64,000 nucleotides of DNA from Myoxocephalus aenaeus. Taxonomy: Eukaryota; Chordata; Actinopteri; Perciformes; Cottidae. The translations under genes and the position numbers were made by a program. Below the pieces are notes generated by a model that saw nothing but the letters and a program-made list of their open reading frames with translations, was not told the DNA's origin and made no database searches. The stretch spans positions 2,204,501 to 2,268,500 of the forward strand of contig JBAMJR010000170.1 of assembly GCA_038501785.1 (NCBI GenBank), read 5' to 3'. Of this stretch, positions 12,221 to 22,080 are shown piece by piece; positions within the stretch are counted from its first letter, which is position 1; each line of letters starts with the position of its first letter.

Positions 12221-15200
12221 TACACGCACACACTTTTTTACTAGGGATCAGATCAAAAGATAGAAACATTAACAACCAGGATAAATATGTTGGCATCTGC
12301 CTTCAAAACTTCCTGTGCACTGGTGAAGTGCTTTACCAAACCAAACCCACCTGCAGAGACCAGCACCACGGCGGTGAAGAGGCTCATCTCCTCCTCGCTG
12401 AGGCCGAGGTTGATGAGCTTCTCGCTGAAGTCAAACATGGAGTTGAGGAGGTCCCCGGCGCCCATGGCCCTCAGAGTGTCCACGCTGTATTTCTTCCCAC
12501 CCAGAAAGGTGACGGTGCGGTCCTTCACGTCGAAGAGAGAAGCAAAGCGAACCACCAACACCTGGAGAAACACAAACGCGGCTCTGTCGGTCCGGACACA
12601 ACTGTTACCGACCGACGCCACCGCGTCAGCCATTTTTTTTTTTTTACGAAAACAAAGTGATCTTACCTCAAAGGTTCCCGCCTTCAGCAGGCTGACCTGG
12701 TCGTGCTGGGTCAGGTCCCTGAAGCCTGGGATCTTCTTGGCAAACTCCACCACCTCCCTGACGGCGGGGGTGAAGCTGTGGGAGAACTCCTCCCACACCT
12801 CGTGGCCGGACTTCTGAGGGTCCACGTGAGGAGAGGTGTTCATCGGACAAACCTGAGGGGCAGATGTATGTTCATTTTAGGAGGCTGCACCACTGCGATG
12901 GAGTTTTTACCAGTCGCTCCAAAAACTCTAGCAGCTGCAGCTGATTTCCAACAATCAAATATCACCGGATATTTCTGCACTAGCGCTGCAACTTTTATTT
13001 ACATTTCCAGTATTTAAACTAGTTTTTTTCTTCCCAAAGACTTGTAAATGTTGTTGTACTACCCTTTAATCCCGAATCAAAGCCCACTGAATTGACCCTT
13101 CTCGCCTCCTTGTATCTTACCAGATGCATCCTGTTGCCTCCTCTCCACAGGGGCCCGCTGTAGGCGGCGTTGGCGTGGCCCTCTGAGGCCGGAGCGCCGA
13201 AGGCTCCATGTGTGTAGGCCGGACAGTGGCTGGTTACGGCGCTCCTGGACAGCCTGAAGGGGCAGTGGTCCTCCTGGCCCTGGGGGGCCAGGCTGGAGGC
13301 GGGCTCCTGCGCTGCCACGGTGGCCATGTTGTTGCAGTGGTTCCAGGCGTCCTGACGCTCCTCTGCACGGAGGTTAGTGACGCTTTTGGCTGAGCCGCTG
13401 TTCAGGGGGCCCGAAGGAGGCGGGGCCTCGGCCGCCAGGCTGCTCTGCTCCTGGTTGTACATGAAGGTCTCCTGGTGGGCCCGGGTCACGGAGCCAATCA
13501 CCTCCTCCTCGCCGCTGTCTGAGGCGGTGGGCGAGGCCGTGCTGGTGTCCATGGCCACGGTGGGTTTGGGGTCAGAGCTGGCGTCTGATTGGCTGGAGCA
13601 CGGTGCGGTGGAGGAGGGGGCGGGGCCTGCGTCCTCTGAGGTAGGTTCTGTGGCACTGGCCGGCAGAGGTTTGCCGATAGGTAGCGTCTGGCTGCTGTGC
13701 AGCTGGCTGTGCAGCTGGCTGTTGTTCATCATGTTGTTCATGGCACTCTGCATCTCCAGCAGCATGCGCTGCTTCTCACGCTTGGGGATTCGGCCGAAGC
13801 GCACAGCTGAACAGTGAGGAGAGAATCATGAGGAGGAAGCTTGAAGTGATGCACATACAACATTACAATCATCATATGCATTATTATTAAAAAGGGGCAC
13901 TCAGGACCAGTTTGCTGGTCTGGAGGACTACACATCTGTGGCATGTGAGGAGCCTGGTGATCCAGTGATGCTATCAGCTGTTACCTCAACTTCAATTCTT
14001 TAAATCTGAATAATTTAAAATAAATAAAAAAGGAAGAGTTTAAATAAATAAAAACGTATATAATAAATATTCAAATGACTAATTACATACAATACTGTAT
14101 TTTTTTTTAACTTAATAAGTATTATTTAACCCTGCCTAGTTCCACAATAGTTAAACATTAAAGATGTGAGTTGTAAAAAAAAATATTCAATAACTTCACA
14201 ATTCCATTCTTACATAATATATATTTGTGTGTATTTATTCATATTAATCTATTTACAATCTTTATTGATTTGGTTTTGAAAATGTCATATTCCCTTAATG
14301 TATGGCAGTGCAATACTAAGTACTAAGTACACAATAAACAGAGTTTGTTAATAGTTATATAAATGTTGATTTTGCTGAGAGAAAGATCAACAGTACAAAG
14401 TACATCTGTTAATTTAAATAAAGAAAGGCTGCTGCTCTTGAGAGGCTGAACGATTAGCTGTATCATTCATATTAACATTATTGTGGACCGTTTTATTTTT
14501 ATTTTTATTTTCTCTTTACCATGCACTCCTCTGCACACCGCATACTTAAACACTCGTCACTTTAACATACACTTTAACTTAAATACACATGTCTCTTTAA
14601 CGTACATTCACATTAACGTATCTGTTGACTGAGCACTTGCTTATCTTACACATATTTTAATACCAATTGCACTGTTGTTTTCGTTGATTGTTGATTGTTG
14701 TTTGTCTCGTCTTACGTCCCATGTCCATGTCCAATGTATGCACCTTCCGCCTCAAAAAATTCCTCGTTTGTGTGAAAACATTCCTGGCAAATAAACGGTT
14801 TCTGATTCTGATTTCTGATTCTGATTTAAAATGTTGATGCTTTTGCAACATAACATTGTTTTCTTTTCCCACCGTCACGCCAATAAAGCCACATTGAATT
14901 GAATTGCATTACTACGGATACTCACAGTCTCTGGACATCCCGACCAGCATGCATTTCTTGAAGCGGCACTGCTGGCAGCGGTTCCGGTTGATCCTCATGA
15001 TGGGGCAGCTCTCGTTCTTAAGGCACTTCTTATACTGGATGTTCTGCTGGATGCTCCTCCTGAAGAAGCCCTGTGTGTTCACCAAGACAAACAGCCCATT
15101 GTGATGACACAAGTCACAGAGAGAACTCTGCCTGGACAATTTAACAGTTTTAGCATACACATGACCAATAACACTCATATTATTTGCATTCCTCGCAGTT

Positions 15201-18200
15201 TAATTTAATTTAAACTGTGTAATATCGGCTAACCAACGCATCAGTCTGAAATGTGTGTGTGTGTGTGTGTTTGTGTGTTCCTCCTCTAAGGCGTACTGTG
15301 GTGTGTTTGTGACTGCACTCCGCTCCCCACAGTTAACTAGGCCACGCAGCAACATGAAGTATGAGGGGCAGCTGATATTAATATGGGGAGAGTGAACTAG
15401 TTTCACTGAGTCTCTGGGTGGAGCCGTGCAGATGGCTACGCCTGCTGCAGTGACCCACTTCAGTCACAGCAACAGTGTGGCAGTGAAAATCAGTCTGTGT
15501 GTGTGTGTGTGTGTGTGTTAGAGGAAACCGCCCTCACCTTGCAGCCCTCACAGGCGTGGACGCCGTAGTGGAAACCAGAGGCCACGTCGCCGCAAACCTT
15601 ACACAGCAGCACCAAGCCGTTGATTTCTGATTAATACAAAAACATATTATTTTAGCTCATCTGAAAGCTGCACGTGTTAGCGCCTCCACTGATATTTTAC
15701 ATTATTACCAACCAATTCCCAAAGTGCAATGTAAGTATTTATGGGGCGGCCTTCTTACTTGTAATGCCACATCTTGCAGTGGAGGCGGCGCGTCCGCTTT
15801 TCTGAGTCCCTGGAAGGTTTTGGCCACCGCTCGGGAGTTTGGGGTCAGCCTGCTGAGTCAGCTGGTGGCGGTTGGCCAAGGCGCCGTGCGGCGGGGAGGC
15901 CGACTGGTAGCTGCTGTTGGAGGAGTCGCTGAGGCACGACTCCGGGCCGGACGAGCTGATGTAGGCTATTACGCCCCCTGGTGTACAACAGAGAAAATGA
16001 GCCGTGAGGACAGGGACTGCAGCATCACATCAAACACTGTGCTGAAACAGAAGCACGTCATATTGTGATTTCTCATTTAAAAAAAGGCAACAACAAAATC
16101 CCCCTTAAAACATAATAATAATAATTTTATTTATAAAGCACATTTCCCAGACAAAAGAGGTCACAAAGTGCTGTACAGTTTAAAAAACACAGTAAAAACA
16201 CATTCAAAGATGGAGTAAAAAAACATAAAGTAGTAAAACCTAAGGTGTGCAGGCAGAGCGTTCCAGAGCCTAGGGGCTGATGATAGGAGGCTGGTGATAC
16301 TAAATCTATATTATGTGCAGACCCAAACCAGCAACAACTGTATCGACAAATACGTACAGCCGGTTACATAAAAGCCTGATTCCTTATTCCTCTGTCTTTA
16401 CTTTTTGTCTCAATCCGACAAACACCGTCCTGCTGCCACAAATACTCAATAAAAACAAAAACTAATGTGCACTAACCTTCTGCAGAAAATAGTACCCAAC
16501 AAATGTGCTATTTCTTCCCGTTTGATTAACCTTTAATGTAATTAATTGATAAGAATATAATCCGTTTAATTACACTTAAATAAGATGATATTACAGATGA
16601 AATAAGATTAATTACACTGCAATAAAATGCAACAAAATCCCTGTTTTAGCACAAAATTCCCTCTATCAAATGCTGCACTGTGGCATCTTAATCCTTTGAT
16701 TTATTGTTGGCATTCAAGTTCTAGAGGTGGTGTATTTTTCTTTTTTGTCTGCTCTGTCCCATTACTGCACAAGCCAACTCCCTGCGGTTTCCTTTCCCTC
16801 AAATTAAATGTACAGTGGCTGTAACGATCGCCGGCTCCAGGCAGTTTGGCTGTGGGTTCGGATCACAATGCGAAGACAGATTCCTGAGCAGACATGTCGG
16901 CTGCTGCTGCTGTCGCAGACAACGTTTTTCTCCCTCAACATAAGCTGACCTGATTTCCTCCCCCTGCCATTCTCAGTGATTAGGTAACCGCCATTACATA
17001 ATGTCAGCTGCACCAGGGTGTGTGTGATAGGTAGTCTGGCACGTCCCTGCAGCCTCTCACATACATTGTTCCATCACACACGATCTGGTGCCAAATCACA
17101 AGTATTAAACATACATAAAAACGGTATGGGACTGTTTTTTGACTGTGCCACACATTATTTTCTGCAGAAAAAGAGACAGATGTATTTTTTTTTTTTAAAT
17201 ACACATCATTGTGTGTTAGATAATAGGGAGTATTTGATTAACCTTCCGGTGACAAAACAGGAAAGCTTAACATTTTATTCAGAATAAAGCTTTTTGTCAA
17301 AATAGCATGAATCACATCAAAGTATATTTCAAATAGTAATGATATTAACAAGAACATGTACTAATTATTAACTCTGCCAATCATATAATTACATAGTACT
17401 ACACCGCACAATTAAAATGACAAATTATGAGATTCTGTATTGAGGATTAACTCGCTAAAATGTTTTGTCTTGGTTTGATTTATTCTATCCAAACCTGACA
17501 AACCCGTAAACTGAGGAGGGGTGTAGGGGGGATGTTGCATTCATGTCCCGTGGGAAACGTTATCTTTTCAACACGTACACGTCAATAGGAAACATGCAGG
17601 TCTAGTACTTCAGATAAATTACGTTAGTTGTGTTGCATCACCTGATTTTTTTAAGCAGTATGACTGAAAAACATTAATGTTAGGTTTTAAGACGGAATGT
17701 AACAAATTATTTATTTTATTATATATTTTATTATAGTATTACTCTTAAATTCAATGAATAAACAGTGTTAACATCAAAACTACCGTACACATAAGACGTT
17801 ATCGCATGAAAACTAAGTTGGATGTCATTTATATAAATATTCTTCAGCCAAAAGCCCTGTTTAACAATATATAATGACGTTTATCCCGCGGGCCCTGAAT
17901 GCACCATCGACGTTTTTTTTTTGTTCTTTCTCTCTCGCGCTCAACACGCCCCCACGTGGACCAGGCACATCTTTTCCCCGGGAAAACTGGGTCACCGCGA
18001 GCTGCCTGGAAGACGGCTCACGTGTATCCGCGGCGAGACCACACACCATCTCAACGGGCGAGTTTATGCAACGGCTACGTCACGGCGCCGCTCAGCCAAT
18101 CAGCGGCGACGCACGTGGAGCGTAAACATACGGTGCACATGGCTAGACGGATGGGTCCATGTGAGGAGGAGACAACTGCAGTGCTGCCGAAGCCCTCTTG

Positions 18201-18454
18201 CTCGGGTAATAACAACAGCCCGGTGTCACTCCTAACCCAGTTTAATATTAAACACACACCAGTAGACGTCACATCACAACCTTTAACATATTAAATAGTC
18301 TAAATTTGTACAATATAACGCATTATACTGGTCACAAAAAAAGCCGTTACCCAGAAGATGAATGACCACATTTAAAGCGCCACCGCAACAAGCTGCACAC
18401 ATCATCACTTACATGGAGGTTAAAGCAAAACCTACCAGCTTTGGTCGACTCCAT
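11516..18454 (-). CDS. nr1d2: nuclear receptor Rev-erb beta (NR1D2), complete, 8 coding exons
   Basis: Exons on the minus strand, 5' to 3': 18454..18436, 15977..15759, 15626..15538, 15070..14926, 13806..13121, 12852..12667, 12561..12351 and 11712..11516. All have GT-AG borders and compatible phases, totalling 1752 nt and 583 aa (human NR1D2 has 579). The start MESTKAG joins GVIAYISS, as in other Rev-erbs. The DNA-binding domain spans about residues 88-153 with zinc ligands C88, C91, C105, C108 and C125, C131, C141, C144. The P-box is CEGCKG, followed by the A/T-box extension RFGRIPKREKQRM. The ligand-binding domain carries the haem ligands: the Cys-Pro motif at C388 and H572 in NNMHSEELL, with the same 184-residue spacing as in human. 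There is no AF-2 helix; the protein ends LLAFKVHS, as expected of a constitutive NCoR-recruiting repressor of RORE genes in the circadian clock. The ending and synteny favour NR1D2 over NR1D1. Which teleost ohnologue (a or b) is unknown. Confidence 0.96.
12178..12220. repeat. compound (TA)n(CA)n microsatellite in nr1d2 intron 7
   Basis: Alternating TA tract running into a CA tract, within the intron between exons 7 and 8 of nr1d2. Confidence 0.9.
14500..14840 (+). mobile_element. LINE 3' tail (L2-like) with (TTCTGAT)n end, in nr1d2 intron 4
   Basis: The stretch ends with a fish retroelement signature: a 'TTCCTCG..GTGAAAACATTCCTGGCAAATAAA' type block split by small changes, then TTCTGATTCTGATT repeats at 14797..14827. 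It resembles the two copies at 19309..19545 and 20495..20705. No reverse transcriptase sequence is present, so this is a 5'-truncated or non-autonomous copy. The family name is inferred from the tail only. Confidence 0.65.
15494..15519. repeat. (GT)n microsatellite in nr1d2 intron 3
   Basis: Short GT tract just beyond the splice donor of the exon encoding the first zinc finger. A related shorter GT tract lies at about 15250..15270. Confidence 0.85.
16100..16310 (-). mobile_element. 5'-truncated L2-like LINE 3' end in nr1d2 intron 1
   Basis: On the minus strand the sequence encodes a PRLWNALPAHLR-like stretch, typical of the last residues of fish L2-type LINE proteins. It continues into 'CTGTACAGCACTTTGTGACC' and 'GTGCTTTATAAATAAAATTATTATT', the usual teleost LINE 3' end with an ATT microsatellite. 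Frames are broken and nothing catalytic remains. Confidence 0.7.
17953..18117. promoter_or_regulatory. nr1d2: E-box/RORE cluster in nr1d2 intron 1 (putative circadian enhancer or internal promoter)
   Basis: Within 165 bases are three perfect CACGTG E-boxes (17953..17958, 18019..18024, 18112..18117), one perfect RORE matching WAWNTRGGTCA (AAACTGGGTCA, 17984..17994), a CRE-like TACGTCAC (18076..18083) and a CCAAT box (18096..18100). The block is GC-rich compared with its AT-rich surroundings. It lies 340-500 bp downstream of the nr1d2 start codon. CLOCK:BMAL1 binds CACGTG and ROR/Rev-erb bind ROREs. Mammalian Rev-erb genes carry such sites in the promoter and first intron, so a role in clock feedback is a reasonable inference. 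Confidence 0.65.
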
Positions 18455-18960
18455 ATCCTCTGAGTTTTGGGGGTCTTTTCCTCCTCCGATGCTACCTCGG
18501 TGCTGAAGCCGTGTTTTCTGTTTGTGTTCAGCAACTGGAAAGTCGCTGATTTGATCCCGGTCGATAAAACTCGCTGTTGAGCTACAACATTTAGATTAAC
18601 GACACTTAAACACGTTTAAAACCACGAGCGATATGATTGCAAACTGCACCCAAAAAAAAAAGCAGTATGTTTTCAAACACCGGCTTCAATGAAGCTTTAA
18701 AAAAAAAAAAAAAAAAAAAGGGGGGACCGTTTTTCGTCCTCGACGCCGGAAGTCGCTTTATTCTACACCCCAAAAAAAGACTCGTCTGCTTTCAGTGCAA
18801 TCGAGCTGTATCTAGAAATACACCGTTTCCCATTCAGAAAATTCAGGAGAAAAACTGCGATACAGGCGCAACTCGGCGGTGTGAAAGGCTGGTCTTTTAC
18901 AGCGTCTGTTTCGAGGCGAGTGTGCAACCATGTGACCCAGTTCACGGGCTCCTCCTCCTG
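18455..18960 (-). promoter_or_regulatory. nr1d2: 5'UTR and probable upstream promoter of nr1d2
   Basis: Sequence immediately upstream of the nr1d2 start codon on the minus strand. No TATA box was identified. It contains a RORE-like site GAACTGGGTCA (18933..18943, minus), one base off the consensus and sharing the core AACTGGGTCAC with the intronic RORE at 17984. An A-run occurs at 18699..18719. The exact transcription start cannot be set from sequence. Confidence 0.4.
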
Positions 18961-19308
18961 CAGCGCCGCGCCGGTGTCGATGTAACCCACTGACATACTT
19001 TCACCAAAGTGAACAAAAGACAGTTGGCACGAAGAAGAAAGGAAACCACCCTGCAGTAGAACTATGACGACCACAGTTTGGTATGCATCCTAATTTATCC
19101 TCGGACTTTTAATGAAAGGAGGCCAAAGGGAAACTAAAAGTCTGACCATATAATGCTTCATATAATTACTAGTAATATTTTTATATATATATATGTAATT
19201 TTTGGGGTGCTTTTTCTAGAATACAAAAGCTTTTTCCCCCTGCAAATAAAAACAATCCTCTCTGTGTGTTTGCCCTGTTCTTTTCATCAGGGCAATGGTC
19301 ATATTTTA

Positions 19309-19545
19309 GAATCTGAAACTATTTATTGCCCTGTATGTTTTCACATACAAGGAATTTGTCATGGCGGGTGGTGCATAACATTAAACAATAAACACAGTGC
19401 AAGAAATAGGAGCATGTTACATTTTAAAATAGAATATAACATTAAAATAAAGTGCACAGACAAACCAATAACAGTACTTTAAACAACAAGTGAAATTTAA
19501 GTGTAATGTAATGTGAAAGTGACAAGAAGTACCAAGGTCATGAGT
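19309..19545 (-). mobile_element. LINE/SINE-like 3' tail, minus copy of an inverted pair
   Basis: Its reverse complement closely matches 20495..20705 over about 200 bases. Shared blocks include 'TTTATTGTTTAATGTTATGC', 'ACAAATTCCTTGTA' and 'GTGAAAACATAC', then GGCAATAAA and a TTC-AGATTC end. With that copy it forms an inverted repeat with a spacer of about 950 bp. No coding capacity. Confidence 0.75.
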
Positions 19546-20140
19546 CTGACTTTTCACCTTGCAAGTCTGTGTGTGCGTCGCCAGATGTGGTCCTGGAGGT
19601 TTGATGCATCACGTTGAGCATCATAACTCAACATTAAACCCTCCATTAAAACCTGACTCCGCAAAACAACGGATCCTTTTAAGACCTAATGGAAAAACAA
19701 TCATTCCTCACGACCACTGCAGCGAAAAATATTTCAAACGATTGTGTCGATTGCGTGAGATGACTTGGCAAAACGCAAGGACACTGTTTGAATAAGATAC
19801 ACGCCACACTGGCGGATCCAGTTCTGAAGGCTCGGCGTCAGAAGGCTATCGAGCCGTTCTCCCCCAAACTAAATTCTCACTGGGTTACCGTGACATGGAA
19901 AAGCAACCCCACACTGTACTGTCCTGGTCTCCACTTTCCTTTTTTTAAATGTGTGTTTATATATTTTTCCCCCACGGAGTACGTCATGGGTTACTGCCGC
20001 CCCGCAGACTAATGTCTGCAGAGACAATAGAGAGCGAGTAATGTGAGATGTGACCGTTATTCTCACTCCGCCCGTCCATGTTTTCAGTTGACCCTTCCAC
20101 TCCACAGGTCACTGTTTTAGCTCAGGGGGTCAGGATACTC

Positions 20141-20153
20141 GGTCACCGTGACC
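20141..20153. promoter_or_regulatory. consensus palindromic oestrogen response element (GGTCACCGTGACC)
   Basis: A perfect GGTCAnnnTGACC inverted repeat. Two more GGTCA half sites lie just upstream at 20107..20111 and 20128..20132. It sits about 1.7 kb upstream of the nr1d2 start, between two retroelement tails. The site matches the known consensus, but function is unproven. Confidence 0.5.
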
Positions 20154-20494
20154 CAGTTAATTAATTCAGCTGCGGGTAGATAACAATGTAAGATGTGCCT
20201 ACACGTCCCTGTGGGGTCAGTATAGTAACAGCACACACAATTGGAAAGAAATGTGTCTGAATCCTGCAGATGTTCTGCTAAACCTGCTGGTATAACATGC
20301 ATGCACAGACTCCAGGAGCCCAAAAATAAAACATGCTCAAGTGCAACTTTTAGTCGACGCGATCTTTGCTGGTTTAAAAAATAAATAAAATGAGGCTAAC
20401 CTTGTTTGACTTACTACAATACCAGGATCGTGTCAGACAAGCAGCGCACAGGTGATTGTCATGATGACTTACATGTTTGTAATATAGTCATAAT

Positions 20495-20705
20495 TAAATA
20501 CATTTGCCACTTTCACATTACCCTTACATTTCACTTGTCTAAAGTACTGTTATCTGTGCACTTTACTTTCATTTCATATTATATTGTGCATTTAAATTGT
20601 AAATTTCTTTTTGCACTGTTTATTGTTTAATGTTATGCACCACCTGGCAAGACAAATTCCTTGTACGTGAAAACATACGTGGCAATAAAGGATTCTGATT
20701 CTTAC
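20495..20705 (+). mobile_element. LINE/SINE-like 3' tail, plus copy of an inverted pair
   Basis: Counterpart of the 19309..19545 copy. It ends ..GGCAATAAAGGATTCTGATTCTT, the tail shared by many teleost L2-like retroelements. No open reading frame of an autonomous element is attached. Confidence 0.75.
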
Positions 20706-21021
20706 AATACAGGCCCAACTTGAGGAACAGGAATAATTTATTGTAGAGCAGTGGTTCAAACAGGCCCATATTCCTCGTACCTGGCTTACTGAGTTAGCTG
20801 GATAATATGGGATACAGAGGGAATATGGGAATTCAGGATAAGATGACGTAGGTCAGGCTTTTCGGTTCCACTAAGCAAGTTTGGAAAAATCTGCATAGCA
20901 ACACATCCAAATCCCTTAACCTGCTCCAGGGCAGGCTTACTGAAATTCACTGGATAAGCTGGCCACTCCCACCGGACAAAAATGGCAGCTCCCTTCCTCA
21001 TTGATGAAGGAGCGATATTAG

Positions 21022-21385
21022 TTTTATAGGGAGAGAGTTCTTCCAGATCGCCAAGATCCGTTCTCACATCATCATGACTTCCTGTACGAGCGCAATCCAT
21101 TCTGCCCACAAGGAATCATTTATTTACGAGACCTCCTCGAGCCGTACATTGAACACCACACGGCGCAGCCGAGCATTGGCCGTCTCACATACTGTATGCA
21201 TAGACTGGATAACAGAGTGTATGCAGACTGGATCACAGCCTTGAGCTTTTTTTGAAAGTGGTACATGTTTGTACAGTGTCAGCGATGTGGAGACATCGGG
21301 AAAGCCCCTGCATGGCGTGCTGTTCGTAACGTTTATTTAGCGCTTAAGAAACTTATGGATGTGTTGAAAGCATTCATAATTATAT
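21022..21385 (+). pseudogene. Harbinger transposase fragment (HARBI1-like), frameshifted
   Basis: The plus frame from 21022 reads FYRERVLPDRQDPF, then a DFLYERNPF..GIIYLRDLLEPYI stretch. This is the N-terminal signature of HARBI1-type transposases (usual form ..LYERYRFS..GI.YL..LL.P.I). The frame then loses similarity, reaches TGA near 21255, and similarity resumes in shifted frames: FFESGTCLYSVSDVET, then a WRAVRNVYLALKKLMDV-like piece. The DDE catalytic core that should follow is absent. It is a decayed, internally deleted copy and not a functional gene. Confidence 0.75.
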
Positions 21386-21629
21386 GACAGTGTTATTAGT
21401 ACACCATACATATCATTATTGTAGAAAATGATTAAGGTGGACTCATGATAAGAATACAGAGAATCACACACAATTTCTTTTCACTGCTTCAATTGATTGA
21501 ATTCCTGATTATGAATAATACATACATACTGATACACTTTGGGCTTGTTTGTATCAACTTATTCTGAAAACCTACTGCCAGCAGGCACATTTAAATAAAT
21601 AAAAATCGGATTGATTTTCCCAACACTTA

Positions 21630-21850
21630 CGCATTTAACTTGTCTGATATTTTGCCATATTTTGCCCTCCCAGTGGTGGTGTTATGCTGCGTTCACACCA
21701 AAAGCATTGCGAATATTCGCAACACTTTTGGTGTGAACGCAGCTTTAGACTTTGCCATGATTATGCTCTTGACTTCCTCATATGCGTTCATGATCATCTC
21801 CTGCTCGTCAGCGGAGAAAAAAAGTGTCTCGTCCTTTGAGTTTATTTGCC
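21630..21850 (-). pseudogene. Harbinger Myb/SANT-like DNA-binding protein fragment, interrupted
   Basis: The minus strand reads FSADEQEMIMNAYEEVKSII then MAKS, a characteristic start of the Myb/SANT-like (NAIF1-type) protein encoded by Harbinger elements. In the same frame, further 3', KISDKLNA is followed directly by GTAAGTG, matching the usual end of this exon (..KIADRLNA, then a donor). Between them lies a 58-bp palindrome that brings in a stop codon, so the domain is split. Confidence 0.65.
21686..21743. mobile_element. 58-bp near-perfect palindrome inserted in the Harbinger Myb frame
   Basis: The arms GCTGCGTTCACACCAAAAG (21686..21704) and their reverse complement (21725..21743) pair over 19 bp. 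The centre GCGAATATTCGC (21709..21720) is itself a 12-bp palindrome, and the only unpaired positions are in the flanking 4-base steps. TTA occurs on both flanks. This looks like two terminal inverted repeats fused head to head, as in a minimal MITE. Confidence 0.6.
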
Positions 21851-22080
21851 ATTGTAGCGTTAGAACATCATGGATTCAGTGCTCGACTATTTCCCCTTTT
21901 GAAGAGGAACGGGCACGCGCAATTATCCTGATGACTGACGTCTGGTTTGAATTAAAGGGACTGATTAAGCGCGGATCAGCCTTTGAGAAACCGAGTTAGC
22001 CTGACGTCAATCATCGGGGTAATTTAAGATGGATAATAAGACATTTGATCTACTTGGGGAATGGGGCCCAGGTTGCGAAG

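Larger units (their letters stand above)
20740..22080. mobile_element. degraded PIF/Harbinger DNA transposon
   Basis: The stretch holds remnants of both proteins typical of Harbinger elements: a HARBI1-like transposase fragment on the plus strand (about 21022..21385) and a Myb/SANT-like DNA-binding protein fragment on the minus strand (about 21630..21850). Subterminal sequences near 20840..20870 and 21985..22010 resemble each other in inverted orientation (GACGT..CAGGCT..TCGGTT). The outer borders are therefore estimates. Most of the transposase catalytic region is missing, so the element is dead. Confidence 0.7.

Noticed and set aside
11276..12817. Plus-strand open frames of 114-178 codons
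   Set aside because: They are antisense shadows of nr1d2 ligand-binding-domain exons and their GC-rich flanks.
13208..13817. Plus-strand open frames opposite the large nr1d2 exon
   Set aside because: GC-rich antisense of coding sequence; no known domain.
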